Shown here in pieces: positions 25,742 to 37,512 of a stretch of 64,000 nt of DNA. Position numbers and translations under genes: made by a program. The notes below the pieces were generated by a model. It worked only from the letters and a program-made list of their open reading frames with translations. It was not told where the DNA came from and did no database searches. Source of the stretch: Zygnema cylindricum (Eukaryota; Streptophyta; Zygnematophyceae; Zygnematales; Zygnemataceae); contig JBBHKE010000932.1 of assembly GCA_037447655.1 (NCBI GenBank), positions 283,479 to 347,478 of the forward strand. Direction: 5' to 3'. Numbering within the stretch: position 1 is the first letter of the stretch; each line of letters opens with the position of its first letter.

Positions 25742-26105
25742 TTGTATACTATTATGGCGTCAAAACGAGTCCTGATTCAGTATGCACTTTATGTAGCTTT
25801 ACACGGTGTATCCATTATGTCTTTTGGACCACTTGTGTATAAATTTGAAGGAGTTGCTGGTTTCAGTGGTGTTCAATCGAGGGAAACATCGATTCCTCGT
25901 AGGAAAAGTTCCGATTATTGTGGGCAATGTACCACAAATAGGGAATTATTTGACTAATTTGGTCCAGAGTGCTCAACAAGCTTCTGAGTTTCCATTGACA
26001 GTCGTGAAGGCTCAAAAAAGCTTTGAATGTTTAGTTCAGACTGGTAAAACAACACTGGATGAAGATGGGATACTTAAGGCAGGGCTTCAGTTCGACTTCC
26101 TATGA
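25742..26105 (+). pseudogene. Unidentified coding remnant in two frames
   Basis: An ATG-started frame (MASKRVLIQYALYVALHG) reads well to about 25855. From there a different plus frame reads in protein-like fashion to a TGA at 26103-26105 (FLVGKVPIIVGNVPQIGNYL, then FECLVQTGKTTLDEDGILK). No intron of workable size joins the two, so this looks like a frameshifted gene fragment; alternatively it is an exon of a gene whose other parts I cannot see. The family is not recognised. Confidence 0.3.
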
Positions 26106-26589
26106 GAAGAGCGACAGTTATAGAGGAGAAGGTGGGTGTTTGAGGGTAACAAATGAAATGCATGTTTGTCATCTTACCCAGGAGTTCATTGAGAGTGAGA
26201 GTGGTTTATTCTAATGTTTAGTTGCACGTGTCACATGACATAGTCATGTAAAGCTACAAGTTGCTATTTTCTCATGCCGGCAGTGGACTTTGAAGATTTT
26301 ATTTTTCGCTTCAAAATATACCCAACCTATGCGGAAAAAATACGTGCTATTAGTTAATAATGTGCGGTTGTTTTACATATGTTTCTCATGTGCATTTCCA
26401 AATATCGCAATGTTTGACGTGGGACCAGGAAGAGCTCAACATTGTGAAATCTGTATTCGTGAAGCCAAAACCTGTGACGTCACTACTACACTCAAGGCGA
26501 AGACATGATAGTCCAAAATTCGAATAAACTTACAAAGCCGGAATGTCCTGTGTACCGCTGCAGGATCTTTTACACTATAAGGGGATATG

Positions 26590-26800
26590 TTTGAAACGGA
26601 ATCGGGCAAGAATTAAATGGGAATGAGGTCGAAGATTCTTGATTCCTCTTTCCCCCTCCTCCACATTCCCCTCCCTCCTTCCTTGAATAATCCTCCTCCT
26701 CTGCCAGTTCAGTTTTGGCCACGCCACCCCTTTTGTACCCCCGGACTCAGATGGTTTACCATCGTGCTTTTTAATTTAACCGTTCATTCTCTGCCCGTTT
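26590..26800 (+). repeat. Copy of hairpin-tailed repeat
   Basis: The segment TTTTGGCCACGCCACCCCTT followed by the hairpin GATGGTTTACCATC (26750-26763) nearly repeats the stretch at 50881-50945. The 3' tail is T-rich. Confidence 0.6.
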
Positions 26801-26937
26801 CCTCCTCTCCTCCCCCCCCTTCCCTTCCCACTACAGACTATCACATAGATTTGAATGGCAATCAGCTTCGCATAAACAGTGTTAAACATGAAATAATAAT
26901 TGCAAAAACCAACGATTAAACTTATGTTTTGTAAGTA

Positions 26938-27095
26938 CACTGTGCATCGCTATTAGTGGTAAGGAATAATTATTATGAATTCTTGGGTTAAAAACTTATA
27001 ATTTACCGATTCAAATGACGTGGAAGATTGTGAAGCGCATAAAAAATTAGCGTTAGGGAAAAAACAGAACAGTATTAATAACCATTATTTTGTGT
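26938..27095. mobile_element. Degenerate TACACCG-type MITE
   Basis: The left end (TA, then CACTGTGCATCGCTATTAG) matches the family TIR. The right end (near TTAATAACCATTATTTTGTG) is weak, so extent is uncertain. Confidence 0.35.
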
Positions 27096-27302
27096 TCAGA
27101 GGGGAATGGACACCCTGGACGGAATTAGCCTTATCAACGCTATTAAGGGTTCACGTTGTATTACCGGATGATATTCCTTTTGAGCTTCAGATGCCATCTT
27201 TACAAGCATAACACCAAAAAACTGTTTTTACAGAAAACTGAAAACCAAACTATCTCAGTACTAGATACTTTACAACATTTACAAAACCTATTAAATCCGT
27301 TT

Positions 27303-30300
27303 TTAACCCTTTTCTATGTTTTTATTCCAAAGCAACATCCGAATATGAGCTGCGCCCATTATAGCTTCAAATACACTATTATTAGTGTTGCCAAAAGGTA
27401 ACGGTTGTAACTCGTACCCTTCTTTGTTAACTAAAACATCCAAACATTTTTCTGACGTCACGTCACCATGGCCATCTTCCTTTCCTCCGTCTTTACAACA
27501 GTCGTCTTTTCCTATGTCTTTGTAACTGCTGTCCTTTCCTATAAATCTTCCTCGCCGTGATTTTCTTAAGCCCGTCTTCTGTTTTTTATTCCGTGGAACA
27601 TCGCAAATCTCTCGTAACGGAAGTAGTGTAAAGCCTAAAGTTTTCTCTTGGGTTGTTCCCTCTTTGGTGTGGATGTTCATATTTGTTTGTGAATCTTGAG
27701 AGACGACCTGTCAAAGTCATTAAGAGTCTTAACAATAAGACGGTCGAAATTATCTCAAAACTTTATACAAGTTTAAAAAACAGTCGGAATCACAAGTTCA
27801 CATCATTTTAATTAAAAAAAAAATCTTCTTTTAAACAGGTTTTGCATGCAATTTAAACGCTCTTTCTTCCTTACAGTCACGGTTTTTGCATATACAACTA
27901 GTTATGTAACTGTTTGCAACTATTTGAATGTACTTTTAGTCTCTCCATCCACTCGAAATGCAATATTTATGCAGGCACTAGGCCGAGCCGAAAGGAAAAA
28001 AAAAAGGTTTTCCTCACACTAACATTTAGATTAGATTTGAGAATCGTGCGGTTATTGAATAAGTCTTTTGGTCGAAAAAAGTCCATCGACATAACGAAAA
28101 GATTTTCTTATAAAGGTTTTACACGACCACAATTTTTTTGTTTTGGCCAACCTAGAATAAATAAACATCATCTTATATACACATTGACATCTCCTATGAT
28201 GATGAATATGACAAAACTCATTCACAAAATTTTATTTTTTACGGATTCGATCTAATAGGACCGTTTGGAGGGCTTCCCTCTTCTTGATATTTTTTGACAA
28301 CAAAAGTAGTTGACATCCCTGTTTGTGTTTGGGGGAGAGAGAGGAGTGTGTGTGTTTTTGAGGGAGGGAGAGGAGGGTGCGGTTTCGAGGGAGAGAGAGG
28401 AGTGTGTTTTTGAGGGAGGGAGAGGAGTGTGCGGTTTCGAGGGATAGAGAGGAGTGTGTGGTTCTGAGGGAGAGGGGGGAGAGTGTTTTTGAGGGAGAGA
28501 GGGGAGAGAGCGGAGAGTGCCTTTGAGGGAGAGAGAGGAGTGTGTGTTTTTGAGGGCAGGCGAGGAGGGTTGTGGCAATAATCCCGTAACAATTCCACCA
28601 CATCCTCCACACCTTCATCTCCCGTGGATAATTCTTTCTCATGTAAGAATTTAAATTTGACACCAGTTATAATTAATATGTACGACACACAGTCAGTCAA
28701 AAATCGTTTTATCCACTGTTTGGAAACTGCTTATATGTTTGTTTGTGTGAAAATTTGTCGTACCTGATCCATTTTTTGCCTGGAGTATTCCTCAGGGAAG
28801 TTTTTAAAAGTTTCAGATCCATCATCGTCTGCCCTGTTGAATGCAAATGTAAGTTTTTCGTCAATACTAAAATTAGGCGGTGGAATATTTTAGCTCTTAA
28901 CACAAAAATTCGAGAAATCATATACAAATTGCATCAAATTGTTCATATGCAAATCCTCTTCATCTGAAATTTCAATAGGAATATATCCATTTATACATTC
29001 ATTGACATTTATTCATTTATGCATTTACCATACGATGCAGGTCGATAGGGCAAAAAGAAACTGACTCTGAAATTCTGAAGCAAAAAGTCTCTCTATTCAT
29101 GGGAAGAATAAATCGTTTCTGGCATCAAGGAATCCTTAAAGTAAGAAGAGAAAAGGATAGGTTTTCAAAATTGTTGTATATACTCACTTAGCTGCTCTTC
29201 CCTCTGAGGAGAAGCCACCTACAATAAAAAAAGATAGGAACACGAAGAGATGTCACGATTTTTCGCTTTAAAGTATGATTTATTTCCAGATAATACATGA
29301 CCCAAAGGAATATTCTCAAGATCTATACAATATTGTTAATCAGTTAAAAGGATCTGCATGCCTCATAACTGACGACGAGGGGATTTTGATTGAAATGTCC
29401 TTTATACTGAAATAGGAGTGGATACTCACCAATGTGCATTTTTCCCGTGTCCGAACTGCTTTAACCCACCATGTCACAATAAAAATAGACAAGGAGCAAA
29501 TGTCAATACTTTCTTCCCAGCAATGATTTGATTTTGCATAGAGAGACTGTTATCAAATGGCTGTTGTTAACAGATGATAATACAGTGTACATGTACACAG
29601 TGTTCATATATGTATGCAGTGTTTTAACACACATGTCCCCTTTTTTGCATCCAATCCTTAAGTTCGATTTTTCATAAGATAATCGGGAAGAAAAACTCGC
29701 CTAATCTGAGCCACCCAGAGTCTAGAACGTCTACAGGATAAAAAAAACGAAAAAATATAAATTTCTACTTAAATATGTTGCAAAACCGGACACATGGCTA
29801 TCGTCCATTGACCAAATATTAACTGATTAAAAATTTCAGGATCTTTGTAGACTACCATAAATTCCCCCACTGCTTTCACTCAATTAATGTTGCAGAAGTT
29901 AACAAGAACTGATGAAATAAACACAGGTTTCAAAGATTCCTGAGCCAGTTGAAAATTTTCTGGACATTTTCGCCATGAGACATGACTCATGAATCCAATA
30001 CCATGCACCCAGATGTCACTGGTTAATGCCTCTTTCGCCACTTAAAACAACTTTTCTCCGTGCACACATGTCCTATTTTCAGCGAGAGGCCGCCAATCGG
30101 AAGGAGAGAATCTTAGGGTTCAATCACAAGCGTAGGAATCAAAAATCCAACGAGTGTGCATAAAGAAAAAAAAAATAGTGGAGAAAAAACTTCAACACTT
30201 ATAGCAATACAAGGTGTACTTCAAAAAATGACAAAAAATGACATTCAAAATCATCAAATGTTAAAAGGAATCTACAGTACTTACTGGCATGGACAAACTC

Positions 30301-30811
30301 CTTCATATGCTACCACTTTGGTCCCCGCGCCATGGATTTCCATAGGTGCAGGAGAAGGTAGGAGTGTGAATGCGATTTCCTTCTCTCCTAAGTTCCAAAC
30401 TCCATTGGAGGATTCAGTGGTAGTCTCTTCAGAAGAAAACAAAAAACTCGATTTTCGTGAAGGTGATAAAGAGCATTTACGCGTGTAATTATTGGCTTGT
30501 TTTTTTCTTTCCTCGGTCTCTTTTTCTACATGAAATGGCTCATTTCTACTTATGACAGGTGATTCCTTCACCAAAAACGGGTTTAGAAAAGTTTTCCATT
30601 CATTTCCTTTCTCCACACCGCGGATATTGTAGGACGAATTTTCGGACTCGTATTCTTTAGATTCCGTATCCGAAAGGAGAATAACTTCTGCATCTTGGAG
30701 AGTTCGGCTGACCTTTTCAAATTCGTTCACGACCGTTTTTTTCCGTCTTTTCACTAATTCTGTATTTCCTAACGGATCTGGCCCTTGAGGAGGACAGTAC
30801 GGACCTAACAT
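27303..30811 (-). CDS. Unrecognised multi-exon gene (exon set incomplete)
   Basis: Read on the minus strand, supported pieces in order are: 30811-30285 (ATG start, 175 residues, ending at a perfect CCA|GTAAGT donor), an uncertain middle, 28833-28764 (ADDDGSETFKNFPEEYSRQK, acceptor and donor good), 28715 to about 28257 (WIKRFLTDCVSYILIITGVK, then ELSTGDEGVEDVVELLRDY, then a Ser/Pro/Thr repeat of about 90 residues), and about 27707-27303 (acceptor TTTGACAG, start VVSQDSQTN, ends at a stop). 28833-28764 joins 28715 in phase 0 (MDQ-WIKRFL). The Ser/Pro stretch is coded by the minisatellite at 28320-28570; it could be spliced out. The product is mostly charged and polar with no domain I can name. 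A possible extra exon is near 28965-28920 (DEEDLHMNNLMQF). Confidence 0.45.
28320..28570. repeat. Purine-rich minisatellite (GAGGGAGAGAGGAGTGTG)
   Basis: Units of about 30-33 bases vary around TTTGAGGGAGAGAGAGGAGT. On the minus strand it is open and gives Ser/Pro/Leu repeats such as TLLSLPQKHTPLSPSK. Confidence 0.85.
29042..29412 (+). CDS. Two protein-like plus-strand exons, gene unknown
   Basis: An acceptor (GATGCAG) precedes 29042; the exon reads SIGQKETDSEILKQKVSL then FMGRINRFWHQGILK, and ends at a donor (AAA|GTAAGA) near 29139. A second exon begins after TTTCCAG near 29290 in matching phase 0 (IIHDPKEYSQDLYNIVNQLK, then GSACLITDDEGILIEMSF) and closes with TAG near 29415. Both look coding by composition. 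They lie within an intron of the minus-strand gene at 27303-30811, so either this is a nested gene, a retained gene fragment, or one of the two strands is misread. I could not find a 5' exon or a family. Confidence 0.35.
30004..30220. mobile_element. TACACCG-type MITE with 'TCCGTGCACAC' interior, degraded left end
   Basis: The right end (AACACTTATAGCAATACAAGGTGTA) fits the TIR. The left end near 30004 is weak. The interior arms and GCCGCCAATCGGAAGG core match 31127-31343. Confidence 0.5.
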
Positions 30812-31126
30812 CTGAATCTATTTAGGGTTTTTTAAGTGTTTTTTGAGAGATTCTGTAAAAATATGTAGGAAGGATGGTTATTCTACAATGCAAAATTGTT
30901 ATGAGGTTGAAGAAATGGTGGCGAGAGAGGAAGAACAGAGAGCCGACGATTGCTTGCAAAGCGTACGGAAGACCGGCACATTAGGGTTGAAACGAGTTTT
31001 TTCTTTTTCTTTGTACAACGTCAGGTGTAAATTTGTATCGGCACATCGGGTAGCCATAATCCGATGCGATACGGATAATTAAGGGCACCAAATGAATTTA
31101 GTGTCGCTAATAAAGTTTCACAGGTA

Positions 31127-31343
31127 CACCGTGAATCGTTATTAGTGTTAATGTCTTTTTCGTCTCTGAAAACATCTTTTCTCCGTACACACTTGTCAGA
31201 TTGTGGATCGGACGGTCGCGATTGAAATACAAGATTCTAGCTTCCGATTGGCGGTCTTACATTGAAAATCGGACAAGTGTGTACGGAGAAAAGATGTTTT
31301 AAGTGGCGAAAAAGTTATTTAACACTAATAGCGATATACGGTG
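31127..31343. mobile_element. TACACCG-type MITE, best-preserved 'TCCGTACACAC' interior copy
   Basis: The outer TIRs CACCGTGAATCGTTATTAG and the complement (CTAATAGCGATATACGGTG) are flanked by TA (31125-31126, 31344-31345). Inside, a long near-perfect palindrome has arms AAAACATCTTTTCTCCGTAC and GTACGGAGAAAAGATGTTTT around a core with CCGATTGGCGG. No protein is encoded. Confidence 0.8.
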
Positions 31344-31349
31344 TACTGT

Positions 31350-32452
31350 ACCGTATGTTCAAAAGAAAAAAAAAAAAAAAACGTTCAGAAGCAGTCCGAC
31401 AAGGCGCTCACTGTACATTCGTGTTGACTACTGTACCTGAAATATTGTACGGATTTTTGCAGTGACCCGACAAAATCAATATCCTTTTTCCTTGCTAACC
31501 CTACGTGGACAATCATGGTTGGTCGCCATTACCAGGCTTTCTGTTTGACTATTTTGATGCTTCGTGCAAACCTTTGCAAAGCTTTACAGAAATGTCTTGT
31601 CTGTCACAATTTTTTGAGCAAAACGAAAAGCAATTTCGAAGGTACGTTTTTGTACGGCACTTCTACGTGTCGACTGAATAACTGTGGATTTAATGCAGCT
31701 TTTGCATTATTCTGCAGTCTGATTTGATTGATGGACAGCATGATAAGACATTTGTCCGGTGAGGAAGGCTTTGCTATTCCTCGGAAAGCTATGGAGAAAA
31801 CCTTGAAAAAAAAAAAAAAAAAAAAAGGATAGAGTAAAATATCATTGTTCCTACTGGTTAATAGATATTAATAAATGTCAATACGAGCAGTAGGCTCTGG
31901 CTGGTGATTGCGGCATATCGAGTAAAAGAAAAGTAAAAAAAGCTTAAACTGTAGAGCGGTGGTATTCCTTTTTTTTTTGTAAGCTGTTTTTTAAATATCA
32001 AGTGTTATTGATTGCAGTTTTCGGGCAACCCGCTGATCAAAACTACAGTAGTGCTTTAGTAATATCAGTAGTAAATTTGCAGCAAATCTTATCGAGAGTA
32101 AGTACTCAACAGTAGGGAAAAATCTGAAATCGTGTCACGACTACGGACTAATGTTACGACTACGGTACTGTCTCGTGTGGTTCTGGAAGGTCAGAGAGTG
32201 AGAAGTGTCAGTTTCATTGCAATTAGCCTCAATTTACATCTCCTTGGGAGAGTTTCCCAGCCAAATGTTTTCAAGAAACTGCAGGAAATTTTAGTTGTTT
32301 CGTTTTTCCTTTTTTTTCATTCATATTTCCTTTGCCTATCGCCTTCTCTTCCTTTTTATATAACAACTATCAGGTGATCTGTTTTATGTGACATAAGTTC
32401 TCCATATCCTCGTCCCTTCTTTTTAATTGCTAAAGTCAGTTAATCGTTGCAC
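31350..32452. other. Leader region of second AP2 gene and poly(A) tracts
   Basis: It contains A-runs at 31369-31382 and 31807-31826, the latter possibly the tail of an inserted retroposed sequence. No gene was seen. The 5' UTR and promoter of the gene starting at 32453 must lie here, but I find no clear TATA box. Confidence 0.4.
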
Positions 32453-35400
32453 ATGACTGCGTTTCATCCTTACACCAGAAATTCACATGTTGTTAAAAAC
32501 TCAAAAAATGGAGGAGAGCATTCTTACAATTCTCTTTGTCAACATGTTCCAATTCAACACATTTGTGAATGCTGTCAAATGTTGGACAGAAGAGTGGATA
32601 ATAGTCTCAACACAGTAAATTGTGAAGCCTGTACAGCTCAAAAATTGAACCGACGCCACTACCATGAACGTTCGTCTAACAACGGTTCACAGAATTCTTG
32701 TAATTTTCTCAAAAGCTCTTCCGTAAATACAATATCCTCAATGGATTCTATCGTTGGTCCTCAGCATTGTTTTAAAAGACAAAAGTGCAAATCTCAATTT
32801 TCAACCACTTCAAGATTTCCTGAAACCATGCCAAGAAACCGAGTTCATGAAAAGGACGGGTTGCAAGACACAGTCAACAGGACCTCTGACGGTCATCGTG
32901 CGAAAAGTCACATTTCCTCGAGAGCAAAAACTGTTTTTCGTGAATGTCAGAGAAGCTTTCAAGCTGATGATTTACAACTCGAGCCACACTTGGAAGACTT
33001 TCTAGATGTAGTAGTAACAGACGCAGTTTCATCGACACTTATTCACAATGTGGCGCGACGCCTCAAGAACGAGCATCAAGGCGTTTATCATGCAAGTAAT
33101 CCTTCCTCGATCCAAGCACTTGTTGCATCCACACTAAAAAATGGAGGAGGCTTAACCGCATACGGAAATCATGGCTGTTTGTCTCAGGGTTTGTCACCTT
33201 GGGCATATCAATCTGTCCTGCAAAAATGTGAAAGTTCACCAATTGCGGGTGTGAGCGAAACTATCGGAGGTTCACAGAAGAGTTGCTTTCTACACGAGAG
33301 TCCGGGTGCAAGAATGCCTTATATTGGAGGATTTAATTCTCCCTGTGTATTTCGCCATCAAAACATGCGACCTCCGTGGGACGATATCCCTTTCGAGGAG
33401 GAAAAAGAAAAGGCTGAAAAAGAAAAGGTTGCGGAAACAATGGAAGATGGCGCATCTTTAGAACCGGAGGGGCGTAATCACTTAGTTTCTGATAACGGCT
33501 GGTGTAACAGTGAAAGTCCGACTGAGAAAGACGGTCTGGAACTCCCCAGTTTACAGCAAATTATTGGCGAGGCAAGTGCCTCTCCAAGAGCAACGTCTTT
33601 CAATGGTTTACCAGGAAATGGAAACCTGGGAATAAGCTCAGGACCAAGTGCTTGGTTAATATCAGAACATTTCATCAGAGATGAGACAGAGGAGCTTGTG
33701 ACGACAGATCCTGCGGTTGGACAGCCAGCAGAGGAAGATATTTGTCAACTCGAGGCAGAGTTGATGGATGTGATTCATAGCGGTCCATCGTCAGAGGGGA
33801 CATCAGTTGCATTTGATTTACGTGAAAATGTGATTGTTCTTTCTCAGAAGGAGAAAAAGGAGATTGTTGCCATGACTAACGATATTCGTGAAGTTGAATC
33901 GCATGGTTTACCAAATGGGGGATCAAACATCGAAGTGCGTGGTAACTTGGACAGACAAGAATTGTCGGTTGTTGATTTTAAGCATGGATTCGCAGATATT
34001 CAAAAAACTGAAAATGTTTCTACTGGTTCTGCTGAGATACAGATTCTGTCGACTGAGAAATTAGAATTTGAAAGGAAGTACACGGAGGCAGTGATGCTGC
34101 GAAGTGAAAGCAATAACATGTATTGTCAATTCCTGTAAAACTCACAGAATATGTACGTTTTGGAAATGATTTGACTAATGAGCATAGACTTTGGCAATGT
34201 GAAAAGAAACTTTTAGTGGTATAACTCTTATTTGCACTGTAAGACAGAATACTTCATCTTGGGGAATATGTTGGGCTTTGTTGTGTTAGACAAGAGACAT
34301 ATTATTTCAATATTTCATTGAAATTGGTGTTCGGAAAGGGTTGCTAAGAAAAAAAAAATGGAAAAAAAAATATTAAATGCTTCAAGACGGGCCTCATAGC
34401 GTTGTTAGTCTCTTTTTTCTGTTTTTCTAATAAACCTGTATTGCTTGTGACAAAGAATTTACAATAATGTTTAGACTAGGAGTTGGAAGGTTTTGAAGGT
34501 AAGTAATCTTGGCGACAAATTATCCGGTTGTCTTTGATTTCTGAGCACTGTATCACAATATCAATATGCGGAGCATCTGGAATTCTTCATAGTTACACAT
34601 TCTTGGCAGTGGACATATAATTCTGTTTTCCTGTACATCCTTGGTAGTATTGAAATAATCTAATGATATTATGTTTGTCGCTCTGTGTTGCAGGTTAAGT
34701 CCCACTTCCCCAGGTGAAACAAAAGAGTCATATGGAGAATGCTTTGCAACAGCCAACAGTAACTCCATGGAGCAAATGGAAATGGTTTCTTCTAGACCGC
34801 GAGTAATGATTAAAACCTGAAGCATTTTCTTTTGCTGTCTCGATCGAATGGAAGACTGCTTATTGCTTCTATGAAACTTTAGAATACCTTAAATAGCGGC
34901 TCAAGTTCACATATTTGTAACACCTGAAGCATTTGGTGAATTCATTTCCACGGTGTTCTATATTATTGTTATTGTTTCTTTCAAAATCCATTACAGTAAC
35001 TGTTCTGATTCCAGAGTACTAGGGCCTCATAGAGTTCTCATATGTACGCTATTATTGACGTTACTGGCAGTAATCTCAGCAAATGTACAGAAAAGCGTAC
35101 GAATTAAACACTTATGTGAACGATTATTGTGATTACTGGCTAGCAATGCCTGTAATCTTGTACGTATAATTAATTACCCTATGACTGATTATAAACGTGA
35201 CATGGATGTTTGTCAACAGCTAAACAAGCGTGGAACTTCTAAATACCGAGGAGTCTTTCATAGTAAAGGGAAAGGATGGGAAGCACGAATAGGACAAGGT
35301 GGTAACAGACACCAGGTAATTTGACTTATGCATGAAATGAGTCCAACCTATGCATACAGATGTGGTACAATGTTTGCGAAACTACCAATCACTCCACTCT

Positions 35401-36265
35401 AAAATGTCACCAATGAAATCCTTCTTGTAATATTTGCAGGCTGTTTCATTTAAATGCTAGTTCTATGCTTGTCCGTTTGGCTGTTGGCTTTTTAAGAGAT
35501 GTTCTATGTATAAAGGTGAAAGAGGGTCTGCTTAGGTTGAAGACGTTATATATGATTTCTAAGTTTCACTAGATGTTTATGGCTCCAGTAATGCGGTGTT
35601 TCTGCCTTGTCATTGAATGAAGAAGCAATATTTTGGACCTTTTGCAACTGAAGAGGAGGCCGTGAGAGCATACGACCAGGCGGCTATTAGGATTCGTGGA
35701 CGAAAAGGAGTAAGTTTTTTGTAAACGTATTAATTTTGTGTATGTTAAGATTTAAGTAAACATATTGATCTTGTGATGTTAGTGTTTTGTAAACATATTG
35801 ATCTTGTGTATGTTCATGAATTCAAAAAGAAAATTCTCTCCAACAAAGGTTATTTCTTTGAGCGTGTTTTAATTTTTCTCCTTATTGAATAACAGATTTT
35901 GATCATTCTTCGTTCATGTTGTTACATCAATCAGTCATTTCCTTTCATGTTTTTGGATTATCACTGTCCTTTGGCCATTTGAGGCCATAAGTTTGGTTTG
36001 GTTTTAGTAGAATTGTATAAAAACTGCTTTCTTTCATATATAAGCTTCACAATTGTTTTTGTTAAAACTTGTTGTTTTTTGCAGACACATTAAATAATGT
36101 TGATAAGGGTTCTTTGGATCCATGCAGTTTACAAACTTAGAGAAAAGAAACTATGTTAACGAAATTTGGGAGTTTGAAAACAAAAAAAGAATGTCGGCAA
36201 TGGACAAAAATGGAAATCTCTCGAGCCCAAAGTCTCATTTACAGTCCCAAGCTCCTTCTTGTTAA
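32453..36265 (+). CDS. Single-AP2-domain protein with long unrecognised N-terminal region, 703 aa
   Basis: Five exons: 32453-34134, 34694-34802, 35220-35315, 35623-35709, 36128-36265; total 2112 nt, in frame to TAA. The AP2 domain covers about residues 605-667: KYRGVFHSKGKGWEARIGQ, then QYFGPFATEEEAVRAYDQAA, IRIRGRKG and FTNLEKRNY. The WEARIG and AYDQAAIRIRG cores are standard; the rest is diverged from land-plant ERF, RAV and AP2 types. Residues 29-71 are rich in Cys and His (C29, H31, H36, C38, C40, C41, C57, C60, H69, H71), which might bind metal. Residues 185-370 may form a conserved unit (DLQLEPHLEDFLDVVVTDAV); 310-330 is a Lys/Glu run. A DNA-binding nuclear regulator is likely; partners and targets are unknown. 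Start chosen: the first ATG after an in-frame stop at 32441. Exon 4 has a tandem AAGAAG acceptor, and an alternative acceptor at 36085 would cut the AP2 domain short. Confidence 0.8.
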
Positions 36266-37512
36266 AGAGGGAGAGGAAGTTTCATAAAGAAAAGGATAAG
36301 TCTCCTTTTGATTGATGCAGCAATTGCGATTCCGAGGGAAATCATTTCGAACGATTCAATAGGAGAGGCAGAGGGAGAGGGAGAGGGAGAGTCGGTCTAA
36401 CCTTCACTGCTCCTGGAAGGTCTCACTTTGGATTTGTACAAGATTTTGGCCCACAGAAGTATTTCTCTCCTCTGTACATATGACAATTCTCGTCTGCGAC
36501 AATTTCGTTAGAAAAAACGGTTATCGTTTTTATTAGAAATAAATAAAATTAGTGCCGTCTTTAAACTGCAAGACTGGGGTATAAAGTAGGGTATAGGTTA
36601 GTAGTGATGTGAATATTAGTGTTGATGAGTTTCAAGGTTTATGGCATTTAGTTGAAAATAATCACAAATAAAAAAAATAGAAATGATAGTATATAGTTTG
36701 AAGCATTGTAAATATATGAAACTAGAGATGAACGTGCTTCAAAACAATGTACATATTTGAAATTAGAAAGGATACGCTTCAGTGTAAATTTCATTAGATG
36801 AAAAAATAAATGTAAATACTTAGTCTAGAAAATTCCCTAAGTCGAAAGGGGTAACTATGGAAGTCAATACCTTCCATATCTATTGCAAACTTTGAATTGT
36901 TGTGATAGATATTGAAACAATAACAAGTTTTTGATAGTAATAAGAAAGACTTTTTGAGTATTTTTTTGTATACGAATGGAGGGACACGATTGAGGTTTGA
37001 AATATTATCTCTGCCATTGGTATTATTGAAAAGGTGGGCATGGTAAACTGTAAAGAATAAAAAAACTACATAGTACATAAAATGACAAAAAAAAAATGAC
37101 TTTCTCTGCCAAACTAGAAAGAAATGTTGTTGTTACAACTTCGGATAATAATAATTGTTACGCTGATCCTTGTGCCTATACAACTCTTATAAGTATTTTT
37201 TCTATAAGTAGGTTTTTTTCCGTCTCGTCTTTGCCTTTCAATTGTTGTTCCATGTACTGAAATGGTTTACCATCGCTCTTTCTCAGTAAAGTCTTATTAT
37301 AAAAGAGTATTATTTCAAGTCTATCAAACTATCTTGGTCTCGGGAAAGCTGTGCTTTTAACGACAATCACACAAAAAGTACGATGTTTCTTATATAAAGT
37401 TGACATATTCGTTCGTTTTGACAAATGTTCAGTAGTTCTTGCTTTTCTGTTCCATGGTCAACACTTTGGTTTTGACTTTCTATGGTGCACCAATGATAGT
37501 TACCTTTAGTTA
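36266..37512 (+). other. 3' flank of second AP2 gene; low-complexity DNA
   Basis: A (GGGAGA)n run lies at about 36365-36395 and a likely AATAAATAAA polyadenylation signal near 36538. A hairpin repeat copy is at 37261-37300. No gene was seen. Confidence 0.5.

Noticed and set aside
36085-36093. Acceptor giving TH-stop as the normal end of the second AP2 gene
   Set aside because: The acceptor at 36128 restores the expected AP2 end (FTNLEKRNY), so it is the better main model; the early one is kept only as a possible isoform.
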